Below the pieces are notes generated by a model. It saw nothing but the letters and a program-made list of their open reading frames with translations, was not told the DNA's origin and did no database searches. The translations under genes were made by a program, and so were the position numbers. This document shows, in pieces, positions 44,550 through 54,144 of a stretch of DNA of 64,000 nt; position 1 is the first letter of the stretch; each line of letters opens with the position of its first letter. Source of the stretch: Sphingosinicella sp942492965 (GTDB lineage: Bacteria > Pseudomonadota > Alphaproteobacteria > Sphingomonadales > Sphingomonadaceae); contig OW818656.1 in NCBI GenBank assembly GCA_942492965.1, positions 3,658,001 through 3,722,000 on the forward strand. The letters run 5' to 3'.

Positions 44550-45944
44550 ATGGCTGAAGAGTTCGACGTGATCGTGATCGGTGCAGGCCCCGGCGGTTAT
44601 GTCGCCGCCATTCGGGCTGCGCAGCATGGGCTGAAGGTGGCCTGTGTCGAAAGCCGCGAAACGCTGGGTGGAACCTGCCTCAACGTCGGCTGCATCCCCT
44701 CGAAGGCACTCCTGCACGCCTCGGAACTCTATGCGCACGCGGCGGACGGCAGCCTTGCGAAGTTCGGCGTCGAAACCTCGGGCGTGAAGCTGAACCTGAA
44801 CGCCATGCTGGATGAAAAGCTGGCGGCCGTGAAGGGGCTGACCGACGGAATCGCTTTCCTGTTCAAGAAGAACAAGGTGACGTGGCTGAAGGGCCGCGCG
44901 CGCTTCACCGGCAAGTCGAGCATCGACGTGGGCGGCACGGCGTATACGGCGAAGTCTATCGTGATCGCGACGGGCTCTTCCGTGACCCCACTGCCGGGTG
45001 TCGAGATCGACCAGAAGGTCGTGGTCGATTCCACCGGCGCGCTGTCGCTGCCGAAGGTGCCGAAGCACCTCGTCGTCATCGGCGGCGGCGTGATCGGCCT
45101 CGAGCTCGGCTCGGTGTGGATGCGCCTCGGCGCGAAGGTCACGGTCGTCGAATATCTCGACCAGATCCTCCCCGGCATGGACGGCGACGTGCGCAAGGAC
45201 ATGGCGCGCCTGCTGAAGAAGCAGGGCATGGAATTCCGCACCGGAACGAAGGTTACGGGCGTGAAGGTCGCCAAGGGTACGGCCGCGGTGACGGTAGAGC
45301 CTGCGGCAGGCGGTACGGCGGAAACGCTGGAAGCGGACGCGGTGCTTGTCTCCATCGGCCGCCGCCCCAACACCGAAGGCCTCGATCTCGACAAGGCGGG
45401 CGTGGTGCTGAACGCGCGCGGCCAGATCGAGGCCGGTCACAAGTTCGAAACCGGCGTCGAGGGCATCTACGCGATCGGCGACGTGACGCCTGGGCCGATG
45501 CTCGCGCACAAGGCCGAAGACGAAGGCGTCGCGGTGGCGGATTTCCTCGCGGGCCGTGTCGGCTATGTGAACCACGACGTGATACCGGCGGTCGTTTACA
45601 CGATGCCGGAGGCGGCGAGCGTCGGGAAGACCGAAGACGAACTGAAAGCGGCGGGTGTCGCGGTCAAGGTCGGCAAGTTCCCGTTCGCGGGCAACAGCCG
45701 CGCCAAGACCAACCGCGACACGGACGGCTTCGTGAAGGTGATCGCCGACGCGGCCACCGACCGCGTGCTCGGCGTTCACATCGTCGGGAGCTTGGCAGGC
45801 ACGATGATCGCGCAGGCCGCGCAGGCGATGGAGTTTGGCGCCTCAAGCGAGGATATCGCGCTCACCTGCCACGCGCACCCGACGCATTCCGAAGCGCTGA
45901 AGGAAGCGGCGATGGCCGTGGAAGGCAAAGCCATCCACATCTGA
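44550..45944 (+). CDS. lpdA: Dihydrolipoamide dehydrogenase
   Basis: E3 enzyme that reoxidises lipoyl groups with FAD and NAD. The 464 residues show DVIVIGAGPGGYVAAIRAAQ (FAD), the redox disulfide Cys43/Cys48 in GGTCLNVGCIPSKALL, VIGGGVIGLELGSVW (NAD), YAIGDVTPGPMLAHKAEDEG, and the catalytic His-Glu in CHAHPTHSEALKEA. ATG 44550 is chosen over TTG 44544. Separated from sucB by the antisense oxygenase-like gene, so it has its own promoter. Confidence 0.97.
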   Translation: MAEEFDVIVIGAGPGGYVAAIRAAQHGLKVACVESRETLGGTCLNVGCIPSKALLHASELYAHAADGSLAKFGVETSGVKLNLNAMLDEKLAAVKGLTDGIAFLFKKNKVTWLKGRARFTGKSSIDVGGTAYTAKSIVIATGSSVTPLPGVEIDQKVVVDSTGALSLPKVPKHLVVIGGGVIGLELGSVWMRLGAKVTVVEYLDQILPGMDGDVRKDMARLLKKQGMEFRTGTKVTGVKVAKGTAAVTVEPAAGGTAETLEADAVLVSIGRRPNTEGLDLDKAGVVLNARGQIEAGHKFETGVEGIYAIGDVTPGPMLAHKAEDEGVAVADFLAGRVGYVNHDVIPAVVYTMPEAASVGKTEDELKAAGVAVKVGKFPFAGNSRAKTNRDTDGFVKVIADAATDRVLGVHIVGSLAGTMIAQAAQAMEFGASSEDIALTCHAHPTHSEALKEAAMAVEGKAIHI

Positions 45945-45970
45945 TCCGGTTGGGTTGACGGCGACTCGCG

Positions 45971-46264
45971 TCAGCGCAGCGAAAGCGACGGCTGCTTGCG
46001 GTCGTCCGACCGTGTTTCCGCCACGGTGCGCCAGGCGTCCTTGCGGCGTTCGGCGAGGCAGATCGAATGCTCGACGCTGCCCTGCCGCTCAGTGCGGCAG
46101 CTTTGCCGGGCGTTTTCGTCGATGCGTGTGTGTACGCTCGGGTCGGCGAGATGCGCCGATTGGTCTTTAGCGGCGGCTTTCGCCGGGAAACCGGTAAGCA
46201 GGAAAGCTGCGACCACCGGCACCAGCATCACCGCGCCAACGGTTATGCGTAGAGACTGGCTCAC
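45971..46264 (-). CDS. Small exported protein of unknown function
   Basis: A 97-residue protein starting at GTG 46264 with AGAGGAC just upstream. It has a signal peptide (LRITVGAVMLVPVVAAFLLTGFPAKAAA, cleavage near AAA/KDQ) and a short charged mature part with two cysteines (QSCRTERQGSVEHSICLAERRKDAW) that could pair. I do not recognise the family. The open frame continues upstream to 46372 but those residues do not look like protein N-terminal sequence. Convergent with lpdA. Confidence 0.55.
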   Translation of the reverse strand: MSQSLRITVGAVMLVPVVAAFLLTGFPAKAAAKDQSAHLADPSVHTRIDENARQSCRTERQGSVEHSICLAERRKDAWRTVAETRSDDRKQPSLSLR

Positions 46265-46447
46265 GTCCTCTGTCCTCGTCCACTCTTCCCCAGCCCCTCG
46301 CGGCACGATCACCGCATCTGCGGCCTCATACGCCAGACCGGCTCCGTAATATTGTACGGATTCGACAAACATCTTCCTAATGTCGACGAAAATATCACAC
46401 TGTGGCGCGGGGCATACAGTGGAGCCGCTTCGGCCAATGGCTCCCGA

Positions 46448-48325
46448 TCAGCGAAACAGCCACTTGAGCCACGCGGGCGGTGCTTTCGCGGCTGCCGACG
46501 CGGGGCGCAATCCCGCGCAAGCGATGCAACGCGCCTGCATGGAAGGCCCGGAGGCGATCGCGCTGGTTTCCGCGAGCATCGACAGGCTCTTCATCTGCTG
46601 CACGCGTGCGAGCCGCGTGAGTGCATCGGGCGGCGCGACTTCGCCTTCGTCGGCGGAAAACAGGCTGTTCAGCACCTGTAGCGGGATCGGCGGGGCGACC
46701 TCGACGTCCACGGTGCGGATTTTGCCCGGCTGCAAACCGGCGCGCTTCGCAGCGGCATCGACCGCGGCGTCGAGGCCGCCGAAATGGTCGACGAGCTTCA
46801 GTTGCCGCGCGGTGCCGCCGTCCCACACGCGGCCCTGGCCGATCGCATTGACGCGCTCGACCGGGAGTTTCCGCGCCGCGCCGACGATCCGCATGAAGCG
46901 CGCGTACATATCCTCCACCGAGGCTTGCAGCAGCGCGCCGACTTCGGGCGTGATACCGTCGAGCACGTCGGGGGCGCCGGAAAAGGGCGTGCTCTTCACG
47001 CCGTCGGCGTTGATCCCGAATTCTTCAAGTGTGCGCTGGAAGGTCGGGATGATCGCGAACACGCCGATCGAGCCGGTGATCGTGGAGGGCTGCGCATAGA
47101 TCTCGTCTGCGGCGGTCGCGATCCAGTAGCCGCCGCTCGCCGCGACCGGGCCGAACGAAGCGACAACGGGCAGGCCCTGCGACTTCGCGGTCATCAGCGC
47201 CTCGCGAATCTGCTCCGACGCCGTGACCGAGCCGCCCGGGGAGTCGATCCGCACAACGAGCGCCTTGATGCTGTCGTCGGTCAGCGCCTCGTCGATAAGG
47301 CCTGCGATTGTCTGTCCGCCTGCCGTGCCTGACGGCGCCTCGCCGTCGACGATCTCGCCGGAGACATAGACGATACCGACAGCGTCGCCGCCGCCCATCG
47401 GCCCTGCACCGCTGTGTGCATAGTGATAATCGGCAAGGGCGATGCCGTTGAAGCCGCCCGGCGCGCCATCGTCACCGCTTCCCACGACTTTCGCGAGCAT
47501 CTCGCCGAACGCGACGCGCGTGCCGATGTGATCGACCATGCCGCCCTTGAGCGCAGCCTGCGCGAAGCCGCCGCCCGAGGCGGAGAGCAGGCGGGGGAGA
47601 GACTGCATATATGTGCGGACATCGGCGCTCTTGCGACGCGTCGAGACGTCCGTCATCCAGGTTTCCCAGAGGCTGTCGACGAGCGCCTGATCGGCGGCTT
47701 TCGCCTCCGGCGAGCCTTCGGTGCGCGTGAAGGGCTCGACCGCCGACTTGAAGGTACCGACGCGAAACACGTTGACGTCGACTTTCAACTTGTCGAGCGC
47801 GTCCTTGAAATAGAGGCCGGAGCCGCCGGGGCCGGTGAGCAGAACCGCGCCGAGCGGCGCGAGCCAGACCTCGTCGGCGTGTGCGGCGAGGTAGTAGCCG
47901 TCGTCGAGGTAGGCGGAGGAGAAGGCGTAGACCTTCTTGCCGCTGGTCTTGAAGGCGGTGAGCGCGGAGCCGATCGACTGCAGGTTCGCAAGGCCGCCGC
48001 CCCAGAAGCCGTCGAGATCGAGCACCAGCGTCTTGACGCGTTTGTCCTTCGCGGCCGCATTGATCGCATGGATCACGTCGGCAGCCTCGGTCTCGCCGGG
48101 GAGGCTTGGGCCGCCCGTCAACATCGAGAGCGGATCGGGGTCCGTCGCCTGATCGACGACATAGCCGTCGATGTTGAGCACCAGCGCGCCGCCTTCCGGC
48201 ACGCTGATCGGGGCCGCGCCTTGCCTGAGCGCGAGGATTGCAAACAGCAGCAACAACAGGAAAAGGAGCGCCAGCCCATCCTTGACGCCGACCAGAAATC
48301 GCCAGAAACCGCGCAGGATCGCCAT
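46448..48325 (-). CDS. sppA: Signal peptide peptidase SppA, long form
   Basis: Inner membrane serine protease that degrades released signal peptides. The 625 residues hold an N-terminal helix (DGLALLFLLLLLFAILAL at about 14-31) and two ClpP-like S49 domains. The first has the Lys-bearing region SGKKVYAFSSAYLDDGYYLAAHADEVWL; the second has VVRIDSPGGSVTASEQIREAL and the nucleophile Ser in FGPVAASGGYWIATAADEIYA. This tandem arrangement is the E. coli 67-kDa type. AAGGAAA precedes ATG 48325. Confidence 0.94.
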   Translation of the reverse strand: MAILRGFWRFLVGVKDGLALLFLLLLLFAILALRQGAAPISVPEGGALVLNIDGYVVDQATDPDPLSMLTGGPSLPGETEAADVIHAINAAAKDKRVKTLVLDLDGFWGGGLANLQSIGSALTAFKTSGKKVYAFSSAYLDDGYYLAAHADEVWLAPLGAVLLTGPGGSGLYFKDALDKLKVDVNVFRVGTFKSAVEPFTRTEGSPEAKAADQALVDSLWETWMTDVSTRRKSADVRTYMQSLPRLLSASGGGFAQAALKGGMVDHIGTRVAFGEMLAKVVGSGDDGAPGGFNGIALADYHYAHSGAGPMGGGDAVGIVYVSGEIVDGEAPSGTAGGQTIAGLIDEALTDDSIKALVVRIDSPGGSVTASEQIREALMTAKSQGLPVVASFGPVAASGGYWIATAADEIYAQPSTITGSIGVFAIIPTFQRTLEEFGINADGVKSTPFSGAPDVLDGITPEVGALLQASVEDMYARFMRIVGAARKLPVERVNAIGQGRVWDGGTARQLKLVDHFGGLDAAVDAAAKRAGLQPGKIRTVDVEVAPPIPLQVLNSLFSADEGEVAPPDALTRLARVQQMKSLSMLAETSAIASGPSMQARCIACAGLRPASAAAKAPPAWLKWLFR

Positions 48326-48422
48326 GGTGTTTCCTTAAAAGGATTGAGCCGGTGTAGCGGCATGGGCTGTGAAGGCCAAGGATAGGCCCCGGGGCGTTAC
48401 AAAAAAATTCACAGGCCAGCCG

Positions 48423-48451
48423 TTGACACCCCGGGGGGTGGGGCACATATC
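48423..48451 (+). promoter_or_regulatory. groESL promoter
   Basis: TTGACA at 48423-48428 is a perfect -35; CATATC at 48446-48451 (17-base spacer) is the likely -10, with a GC-rich dyad CACCCC-GG-GGGGTG in the spacer. The C-rich stretch around the -10 is also compatible with a heat-shock sigma-32 promoter. The CIRCE operator follows directly. Confidence 0.6.
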
Positions 48452-48459
48452 CCACCGCG

Positions 48460-48486
48460 TTGGCACTCGCTCCGTGCGAGTGCTAA
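48460..48486. promoter_or_regulatory. CIRCE operator (HrcA binding site)
   Basis: TTGGCACTC, nine bases, GAGTGCTAA: a one-mismatch match to the CIRCE inverted repeat TTAGCACTC-N9-GAGTGCTAA. HrcA bound here represses groESL and releases when chaperonin is titrated by unfolded protein. It lies between the promoter and groES, within the transcript leader. Confidence 0.93.
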
Positions 48487-48523
48487 TATCCGAATTCGAA
48501 ACTTGAACGAGAGGGTGACACGA

Positions 48524-48811
48524 ATGGGCTTCCGTCCTCTGCACGATCGCGTGCTGGTCCGCCGCATCGAGGCTGACGAAAAGACCGCCGGGGGTATTAT
48601 CATCCCGGATACCGCCAAGGAAAAGCCGCAGGAAGGCGAAGTCGTCGCCGCCGGCGCTGGCGCCAAGAACGAAGAGGGCAAGGTTTCTCCGCTCGACGTG
48701 AAGGCTGGCGACCGCATTCTGTTCGGCAAGTGGTCGGGCACTGAGGTCAAGGTCAACGGCGAAGACCTGCTCATCATGAAGGAAAGCGACATTCTCGGCA
48801 TCGTTGGCTGA
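48524..48811 (+). CDS. groES: Co-chaperonin GroES
   Basis: A 95-residue lid protein of the GroEL chaperonin. FRPLHDRVLVRRIEADEKTAGGIIIPDTAKEKPQEG includes the mobile loop, and SGTEVKVNGEDLLIMKESDILGIV the core. ATG 48524 is fixed by the family N-terminus, with GAGGG upstream. Forms an operon with groEL 45 bases later. Confidence 0.97.
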   Translation: MGFRPLHDRVLVRRIEADEKTAGGIIIPDTAKEKPQEGEVVAAGAGAKNEEGKVSPLDVKAGDRILFGKWSGTEVKVNGEDLLIMKESDILGIVG

Positions 48812-48856
48812 GAACGCGCTTTTTTCATTTCAGATCCCAGGAAAGGGTAGTCAAAC

Positions 48857-50500
<1,644 letters not shown>

Positions 50501-50524
50501 GTCCAGCCAGCCGCAGTCAAAGGA

Positions 50525-50556
50525 AAGGCCGTCGGGTGATCCCGGCGGCCTTTTTC
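50525..50556 (+). terminator. groESL rho-independent terminator
   Basis: A 12-bp stem (AAGGCCGTCGGG / CCCGGCGGCCTT, one G-T pair) with loop TGAT, followed by TTTTTC, 25 bases after the groEL stop. Confidence 0.85.
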
Positions 50557-50595
50557 TTGCCCATCATTAATCGAGATCGACCATAGGCAAAAAGA

Positions 50596-50632
50596 AACGG
50601 GCCGCATCCGAAGATGCGGCCCGTTCTTTTTT
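50596..50632. terminator. Bidirectional terminator with UUCG-type loop
   Basis: A perfect 13-bp stem (AACGGGCCGCATC / GATGCGGCCCGTT). On the plus strand the loop is CGAA and CTTTTTT follows; on the minus strand the loop is TTCG closed by C-G, the very stable tetraloop, followed by TTTCTTTTT. It backs up the groESL terminator and ends the Ala-rich lipoprotein gene. Confidence 0.85.
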
Positions 50633-50650
50633 CCGAACTGTCAGTAAAGC

Positions 50651-50953
50651 TTACTGAGCAGCTTCTTCGGCCGTGGCAGCGGCGTCCGCAGCAGCGTCGG
50701 CAGCGCCAGCGGCTGCGTCGGCAGCACCGGCAGCGGCGTCAGCGGCGCCAGCAGCGGCATCGGCCGTCGCGTCAGCAGTCGCATCCATCGCGGCGTCGGT
50801 TTCGGCGACAGCGGCGTCAGCAGCAGCAGCGGCGTCTTCAGCCGCGGCATCCACGGTCGCGTCGGCGGCTTCTTCGGTCTTCTCGCTGCAAGCGGCGAGG
50901 CCGAGGCCGGCGACGAGCGCGAGAGCTGCGAAACCCTTGGTAACATTGCGCAT
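50651..50953 (-). CDS. Ala-rich small lipoprotein
   Basis: A 100-residue protein with a lipoprotein signal (FAALALVAGLGLAAC, Cys22) and a mature part of almost only Ala, Asp, Glu and Thr. Residues 63-90 are four copies of a seven-residue unit (AADAAAG type). The pattern would form long, acidic, Ala-rich helices, as in outer membrane spacer lipoproteins, but lacks the leucine heptads of Lpp. AGGGGAA precedes ATG 50953, and a dedicated terminator follows, so it is expressed as its own unit. Function unknown. Confidence 0.75.
   Translation of the reverse strand: MRNVTKGFAALALVAGLGLAACSEKTEEAADATVDAAAEDAAAAADAAVAETDAAMDATADATADAAAGAADAAAGAADAAAGAADAAADAAATAEEAAQ
50684..50767 (-). repeat. Four tandem 21-bp coding repeats
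   Basis: The codons for residues 63-90 of the Ala-rich lipoprotein repeat with a 21-base period (AADAAAG unit), with silent differences between copies. Such repeats can expand or contract by slippage in multiples of seven residues without breaking the frame. Confidence 0.6.
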
Positions 50954-51291
50954 CGACTTGTTCCCCTAGAACAGTTTGTATTGACCCTGCGCCCAATAAT
51001 GGGAGCGGCGCGGATTGTCACGGAAAACCTTGTCTGTGGGAAGAGATTTGATGCGGCCGCGCAAAATATTTTTGTGAAGAACTTTCGCGATCCGCTGTCT
51101 GCTTCACAGGCGCCGACTTAATGTCTTGTAAAACAATAGATATTCTTCGGGCTGGCAATGTGCGCCATGCGCCGACCGATCGGGCCGGCGCACGGCTGGC
51201 ACCCTCCGAAATGCCGCAGGTATCGGATTCGGCAGGATAAATTCCGTGTGCGAGGACTGGCCGGCGCGATTCGCAGGCAGCATCCGCACCC
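50954..51291. other. Gene-free stretch between the Ala-rich lipoprotein and mlaA
   Basis: 338 bases with no convincing reading frame. AT-rich patches (around 51066-51085 and 51121-51148) likely hold the promoter of the lipoprotein gene on the minus strand. Near the mlaA end, GTGCGCC (51160-51166) and GGCGCAC (51187-51193) enclose a CCGATCGG palindrome, forming a strong hairpin that might terminate mlaA transcription on the minus strand or be part of a small RNA. No T run follows it on the minus strand. Confidence 0.4.
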
Positions 51292-52155
51292 TTACGGTGT
51301 GACGGTTTCGGCCTTGGGTTCGTCCGTATCAGATTCGGTGGCGGGCGCTTCGTCTGTCGCGGATTCGGACGCAGCGGCGTCTTCGCTCGGCGCGGCGGGG
51401 GGCGGCGTCTCGTCGTCGAAGGTCGGCGTGAAATTGTCTTCGGGCGGGTCGCCATCGTAGATGTCGTGGAGGCGCTGCTGGAGATAGGCTGCGCGAACCG
51501 TCGCATATTCGTCGAGCGCGGTGGCGAGCAGCGGGTCGGCCGTATCGACGAGGCGCGAGCGCAGATCGATCGCCTCGCCGGCGGTGACGCCGAGCCGCTC
51601 CGTGCCGCTCAGGCCGGCGACGTCCTTCTGGAACTTCGGCCACGGGTCCGTCACCGAATCGACGCCGAAGCCGACGGTATCGCGGAGCGTCGAGGGGCCG
51701 AGCAGCGGCAACATTATATAGGGCCCGGAACCGACGCCCCAGGCCGCGAGCGTCTGCCCGAAATCTTCTTCCTGCTTTGTCAGGCCCATTTCGGTGGCGT
51801 GGTCGAAAAGGCCGGCGAGGCCGAACGTGGAATTGATGAGGAAGCGGTCCGCAGCGCGGAAGGCGACCTTGAACTTGCCCTGCAGCACCGCGTTGATGAA
51901 CGACAGCGGCTCATCGACATTGTCGAGCGCGTTCGAGACGCCGCGCCGCGCGATGCCGGGGACGACCGCGCGGTAGCCCTGGGTCACCGGCTTCAGAACG
52001 GCGGTGTCGACGCCCTTGTTGAACGAGTAGATCGCCCGGTTGGTCTTTTCGAACCGGTCGAGCTCTGCCTCTGACACGCCGCCCGGTGTTGTGACGCAGC
52101 CGGCAAGAAGGGGTGCGGCGAGGAAGGCGACGAGTGAGACGGTGCGTGCGGACAT
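51292..52155 (-). CDS. mlaA: MlaA (VacJ) outer membrane lipoprotein
   Basis: Removes mislocalised phospholipids from the outer leaflet as part of the Mla retrograde pathway. Lipobox LLAGC at residues 16-20, then the VacJ domain: DRFEKTNRAIYSFNKGVDTAVLKPV, ALDNVDEPLSFINAVLQGK, FLINSTFGLAGLFDHATEMGL, EDFGQTLAAWGVGSGPYIMLPLLGPSTLRDTVG. The last about 60 residues are acidic low complexity beyond the domain. MlaC or its partners are not adjacent. GGGAAG precedes ATG 52155. Confidence 0.93.
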   Translation of the reverse strand: MSARTVSLVAFLAAPLLAGCVTTPGGVSEAELDRFEKTNRAIYSFNKGVDTAVLKPVTQGYRAVVPGIARRGVSNALDNVDEPLSFINAVLQGKFKVAFRAADRFLINSTFGLAGLFDHATEMGLTKQEEDFGQTLAAWGVGSGPYIMLPLLGPSTLRDTVGFGVDSVTDPWPKFQKDVAGLSGTERLGVTAGEAIDLRSRLVDTADPLLATALDEYATVRAAYLQQRLHDIYDGDPPEDNFTPTFDDETPPPAAPSEDAAASESATDEAPATESDTDEPKAETVTP

Positions 52156-52234
52156 GAGGCTTCCCGGATAACGCTGGGCGACAAGGCGCGGAACCTAGAG
52201 TTCCAGTGTGGGCTGTGACAACGTATTTCGTTCA

Positions 52235-52263
52235 TTGACCGCATATAAAGATATCTTTATATC
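52235..52263 (+). promoter_or_regulatory. met operon promoter and 20-bp palindromic operator
   Basis: A perfect palindrome ATATAAAGAT-ATCTTTATAT lies at 52243-52262. TTGACC at 52235-52240 and TATATC at 52258-52263 (17-base spacer) form a promoter whose spacer and -10 are covered by the palindrome. Transcription would begin about 52270, next to the ATG at 52271, so the message may be leaderless. The regulator encoded next most likely binds here. Confidence 0.65.
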
Positions 52264-52270
52264 CCCTTCC

Positions 52271-53218
52271 ATGCAGCCCGCACTCGACCTTTTCCGCGCT
52301 CTCGCCGATCCGTCAAGGCTTCGGATCATGGCGCTCGTGCGATCGATGGAGCTGTCGATCGGCGAACTTGCCGAAGTGCTGGGGCAATCGCAGCCGCGCG
52401 TGTCGCGGCATGTGCGTATCCTGGCCGAGGCGGGGCTTCTCGTGCGGCACAAGGAAGGTGCCTGGGTTTTCCTGCGGATCGAAGGCGCGGGGCTTGCCGG
52501 TGAGGTCGGCGGCCTTCTGGACCGTATGCTGGACGGCAGCGCCGCTGTCGCGGCGGACACGCGGCGGCTGGACGAGATTCGCGCGCGCCGGGTCGCCGAG
52601 ATGCGCAGCTATTTCGATGCCCATGCGGAGGGCTGGGACGGTATCCGTTCGATGCACGTTTCCGACGATGAGGTGGAGGCGGCGATCCTGCGCGCGCTTG
52701 CCGTGCGCCCGGTCGGCTATCTGCTCGACATCGGCACGGGGACAGGGCGGATGCTGGAGCTGCTCGCACCGGGGTCGCGCGGCGCGATTGGCGTCGACCG
52801 CAGCGCGGACATGCTTCGCGTCGCGCGCGGCAAGCTGGAAGCGGCGCAGCTCGGACATTGCGAGGTGCGGCAGGCCGATATGTACGCCCTCCCGCAGGCG
52901 GACGGCAGCATCGATACCGTGCTGCTGCACCAGGTTCTGCACTATGCGGACAATCCGTCGGGCGCGATCGCAGAAGCCGCGCGCGTGCTCGCGCCGAGCG
53001 GGCGGCTGCTCGTTGTCGATTTCGCGCCGCATACGCTGGAAGAACTGCGCGCGGACCATGCGCACACGCGTCTCGGGTTCGCCGACGACGCCGTGCTCAG
53101 CTGGATGCGCGAAAGCGGCATTGAAGGCCGCGTTGTGGATCATCTGAAAGGGGGCACGTTGACCGTCAGCATCTGGCTTGGGGAAAAGACCCCGCTCGCG
53201 AAAAGGAAAGCGGCATGA
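52271..53218 (+). CDS. ArsR-type regulator fused to a SAM methyltransferase domain (SahR-like)
   Basis: A 315-residue two-domain protein. Residues 1-90 are an ArsR winged helix (LFRALADPSRLRIMALVRSMELSIGELAEVLGQSQPRVSRHVRILAEAGLLVRH); residues 130-290 form a class I methyltransferase fold with motif I LLDIGTGTGRMLELL and VLHYADNPSGAIAEAARVLAPSGRLLVVDF. No metal-binding cysteines are present in the HTH. It heads an operon with metF and metH, so it most likely senses SAH or SAM like the known SahR regulators and represses its own operon. Overlaps metF by ATGA. The assignment to SahR is inference from context. Confidence 0.85.
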   Translation: MQPALDLFRALADPSRLRIMALVRSMELSIGELAEVLGQSQPRVSRHVRILAEAGLLVRHKEGAWVFLRIEGAGLAGEVGGLLDRMLDGSAAVAADTRRLDEIRARRVAEMRSYFDAHAEGWDGIRSMHVSDDEVEAAILRALAVRPVGYLLDIGTGTGRMLELLAPGSRGAIGVDRSADMLRVARGKLEAAQLGHCEVRQADMYALPQADGSIDTVLLHQVLHYADNPSGAIAEAARVLAPSGRLLVVDFAPHTLEELRADHAHTRLGFADDAVLSWMRESGIEGRVVDHLKGGTLTVSIWLGEKTPLAKRKAA

Positions 53219-54144
53219 TCCTGACACTCGATCAGATGACGGAAGCGCAGAACGCTGTCCGCCAGCCCCTGTTCGCGGATCTGCGCGGCGACATCGGCGT
53301 CTCGTTCGAATTCTTCCCGCCGAAGACGGAGAAGATGGAGGAAACGCTGTGGGAGTCGATCAAGACGCTTGAGCCGCTGCATCCGCGTTTCGTCTCCGTC
53401 ACCTATGGTGCGGGCGGTTCGACGCGCGAGCGCACGCACGCGACGGTTTCGCGCCTCGTTCGTGAAACGACGCTGACCCCGGCGGCGCATCTGACCTGCG
53501 TCGATGCCTCGCGCGGCGAGATCGATGACGTCGCGCGCGCCTATTGGGACGCGGGCGTTCGGCATATCGTGGCGCTGCGCGGTGATCCGCCGCGCGCGGG
53601 CGAGCGCTTCGTGCCGCGCGCGGACGGATATGAGAACGCCGTCGCACTCGTTGCGGGGCTTCGCCGCGTCGCGGACTTCGAGATCAGCGTTGCAGCCTAC
53701 CCGGAAATGCACCCGGAGGCTGCGAGCATCGCGCAGGATCTCGACAATCTGAAACGCAAGCTCGATGCGGGCGCACACCGCGCGATCACCCAATTCTTCT
53801 TCGAGCCGGAAACCTATTTCCGCTTCCGCGACAACGCGGCTGCGGCAGGCCTTGATGCCGAAATCGTGCCCGGCATCCTGCCGGTCAGCAATTTCGCGCA
53901 GACGAAGCGCATGGCCGAGATGTGCGGCACGGCGATTCCCGGCTGGATGGGGCGGCTGTTTGAAGGGCTGGAAGAGCGGCCCGCAGCGCGCGGTCTCGTC
54001 GCCGCCACCGTTGCCGCCGAATTCTGCCGGCGTCTTTATGCGGGCGGGGTTCGCGAATTCCATTTCTACACGCTGAACCGCGCCGATCTGAGCTACGCGA
54101 TCTGCCACATGCTTGGGAAACGCGCGGACGGAGACAAGGCATGA
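53215..54144 (+). CDS. metF: 5,10-methylenetetrahydrofolate reductase
   Basis: Reduces methylene-THF to methyl-THF with FAD, supplying MetH. The 309 residues show VSFEFFPPKTEKMEETLWESI (catalytic Glu in EFFPPK), VSVTYGAGGSTRERTHATV, HLTCVDASRGEIDDVA, IVALRGDPP (folate Asp), and ITQFFFEPETYFRF. It overlaps both neighbours by 4 bases, which makes the operon tightly coupled. Confidence 0.97.
   Translation: MILTLDQMTEAQNAVRQPLFADLRGDIGVSFEFFPPKTEKMEETLWESIKTLEPLHPRFVSVTYGAGGSTRERTHATVSRLVRETTLTPAAHLTCVDASRGEIDDVARAYWDAGVRHIVALRGDPPRAGERFVPRADGYENAVALVAGLRRVADFEISVAAYPEMHPEAASIAQDLDNLKRKLDAGAHRAITQFFFEPETYFRFRDNAAAAGLDAEIVPGILPVSNFAQTKRMAEMCGTAIPGWMGRLFEGLEERPAARGLVAATVAAEFCRRLYAGGVREFHFYTLNRADLSYAICHMLGKRADGDKA

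Noticed and set aside
50614..50969. Plus-strand open frames (Gln/Arg-rich or Ala/Ser-rich) opposite the Ala-rich lipoprotein
   Set aside because: They are codon-periodic shadows; only the minus frame has a lipoprotein signal, a ribosome site and a terminator.
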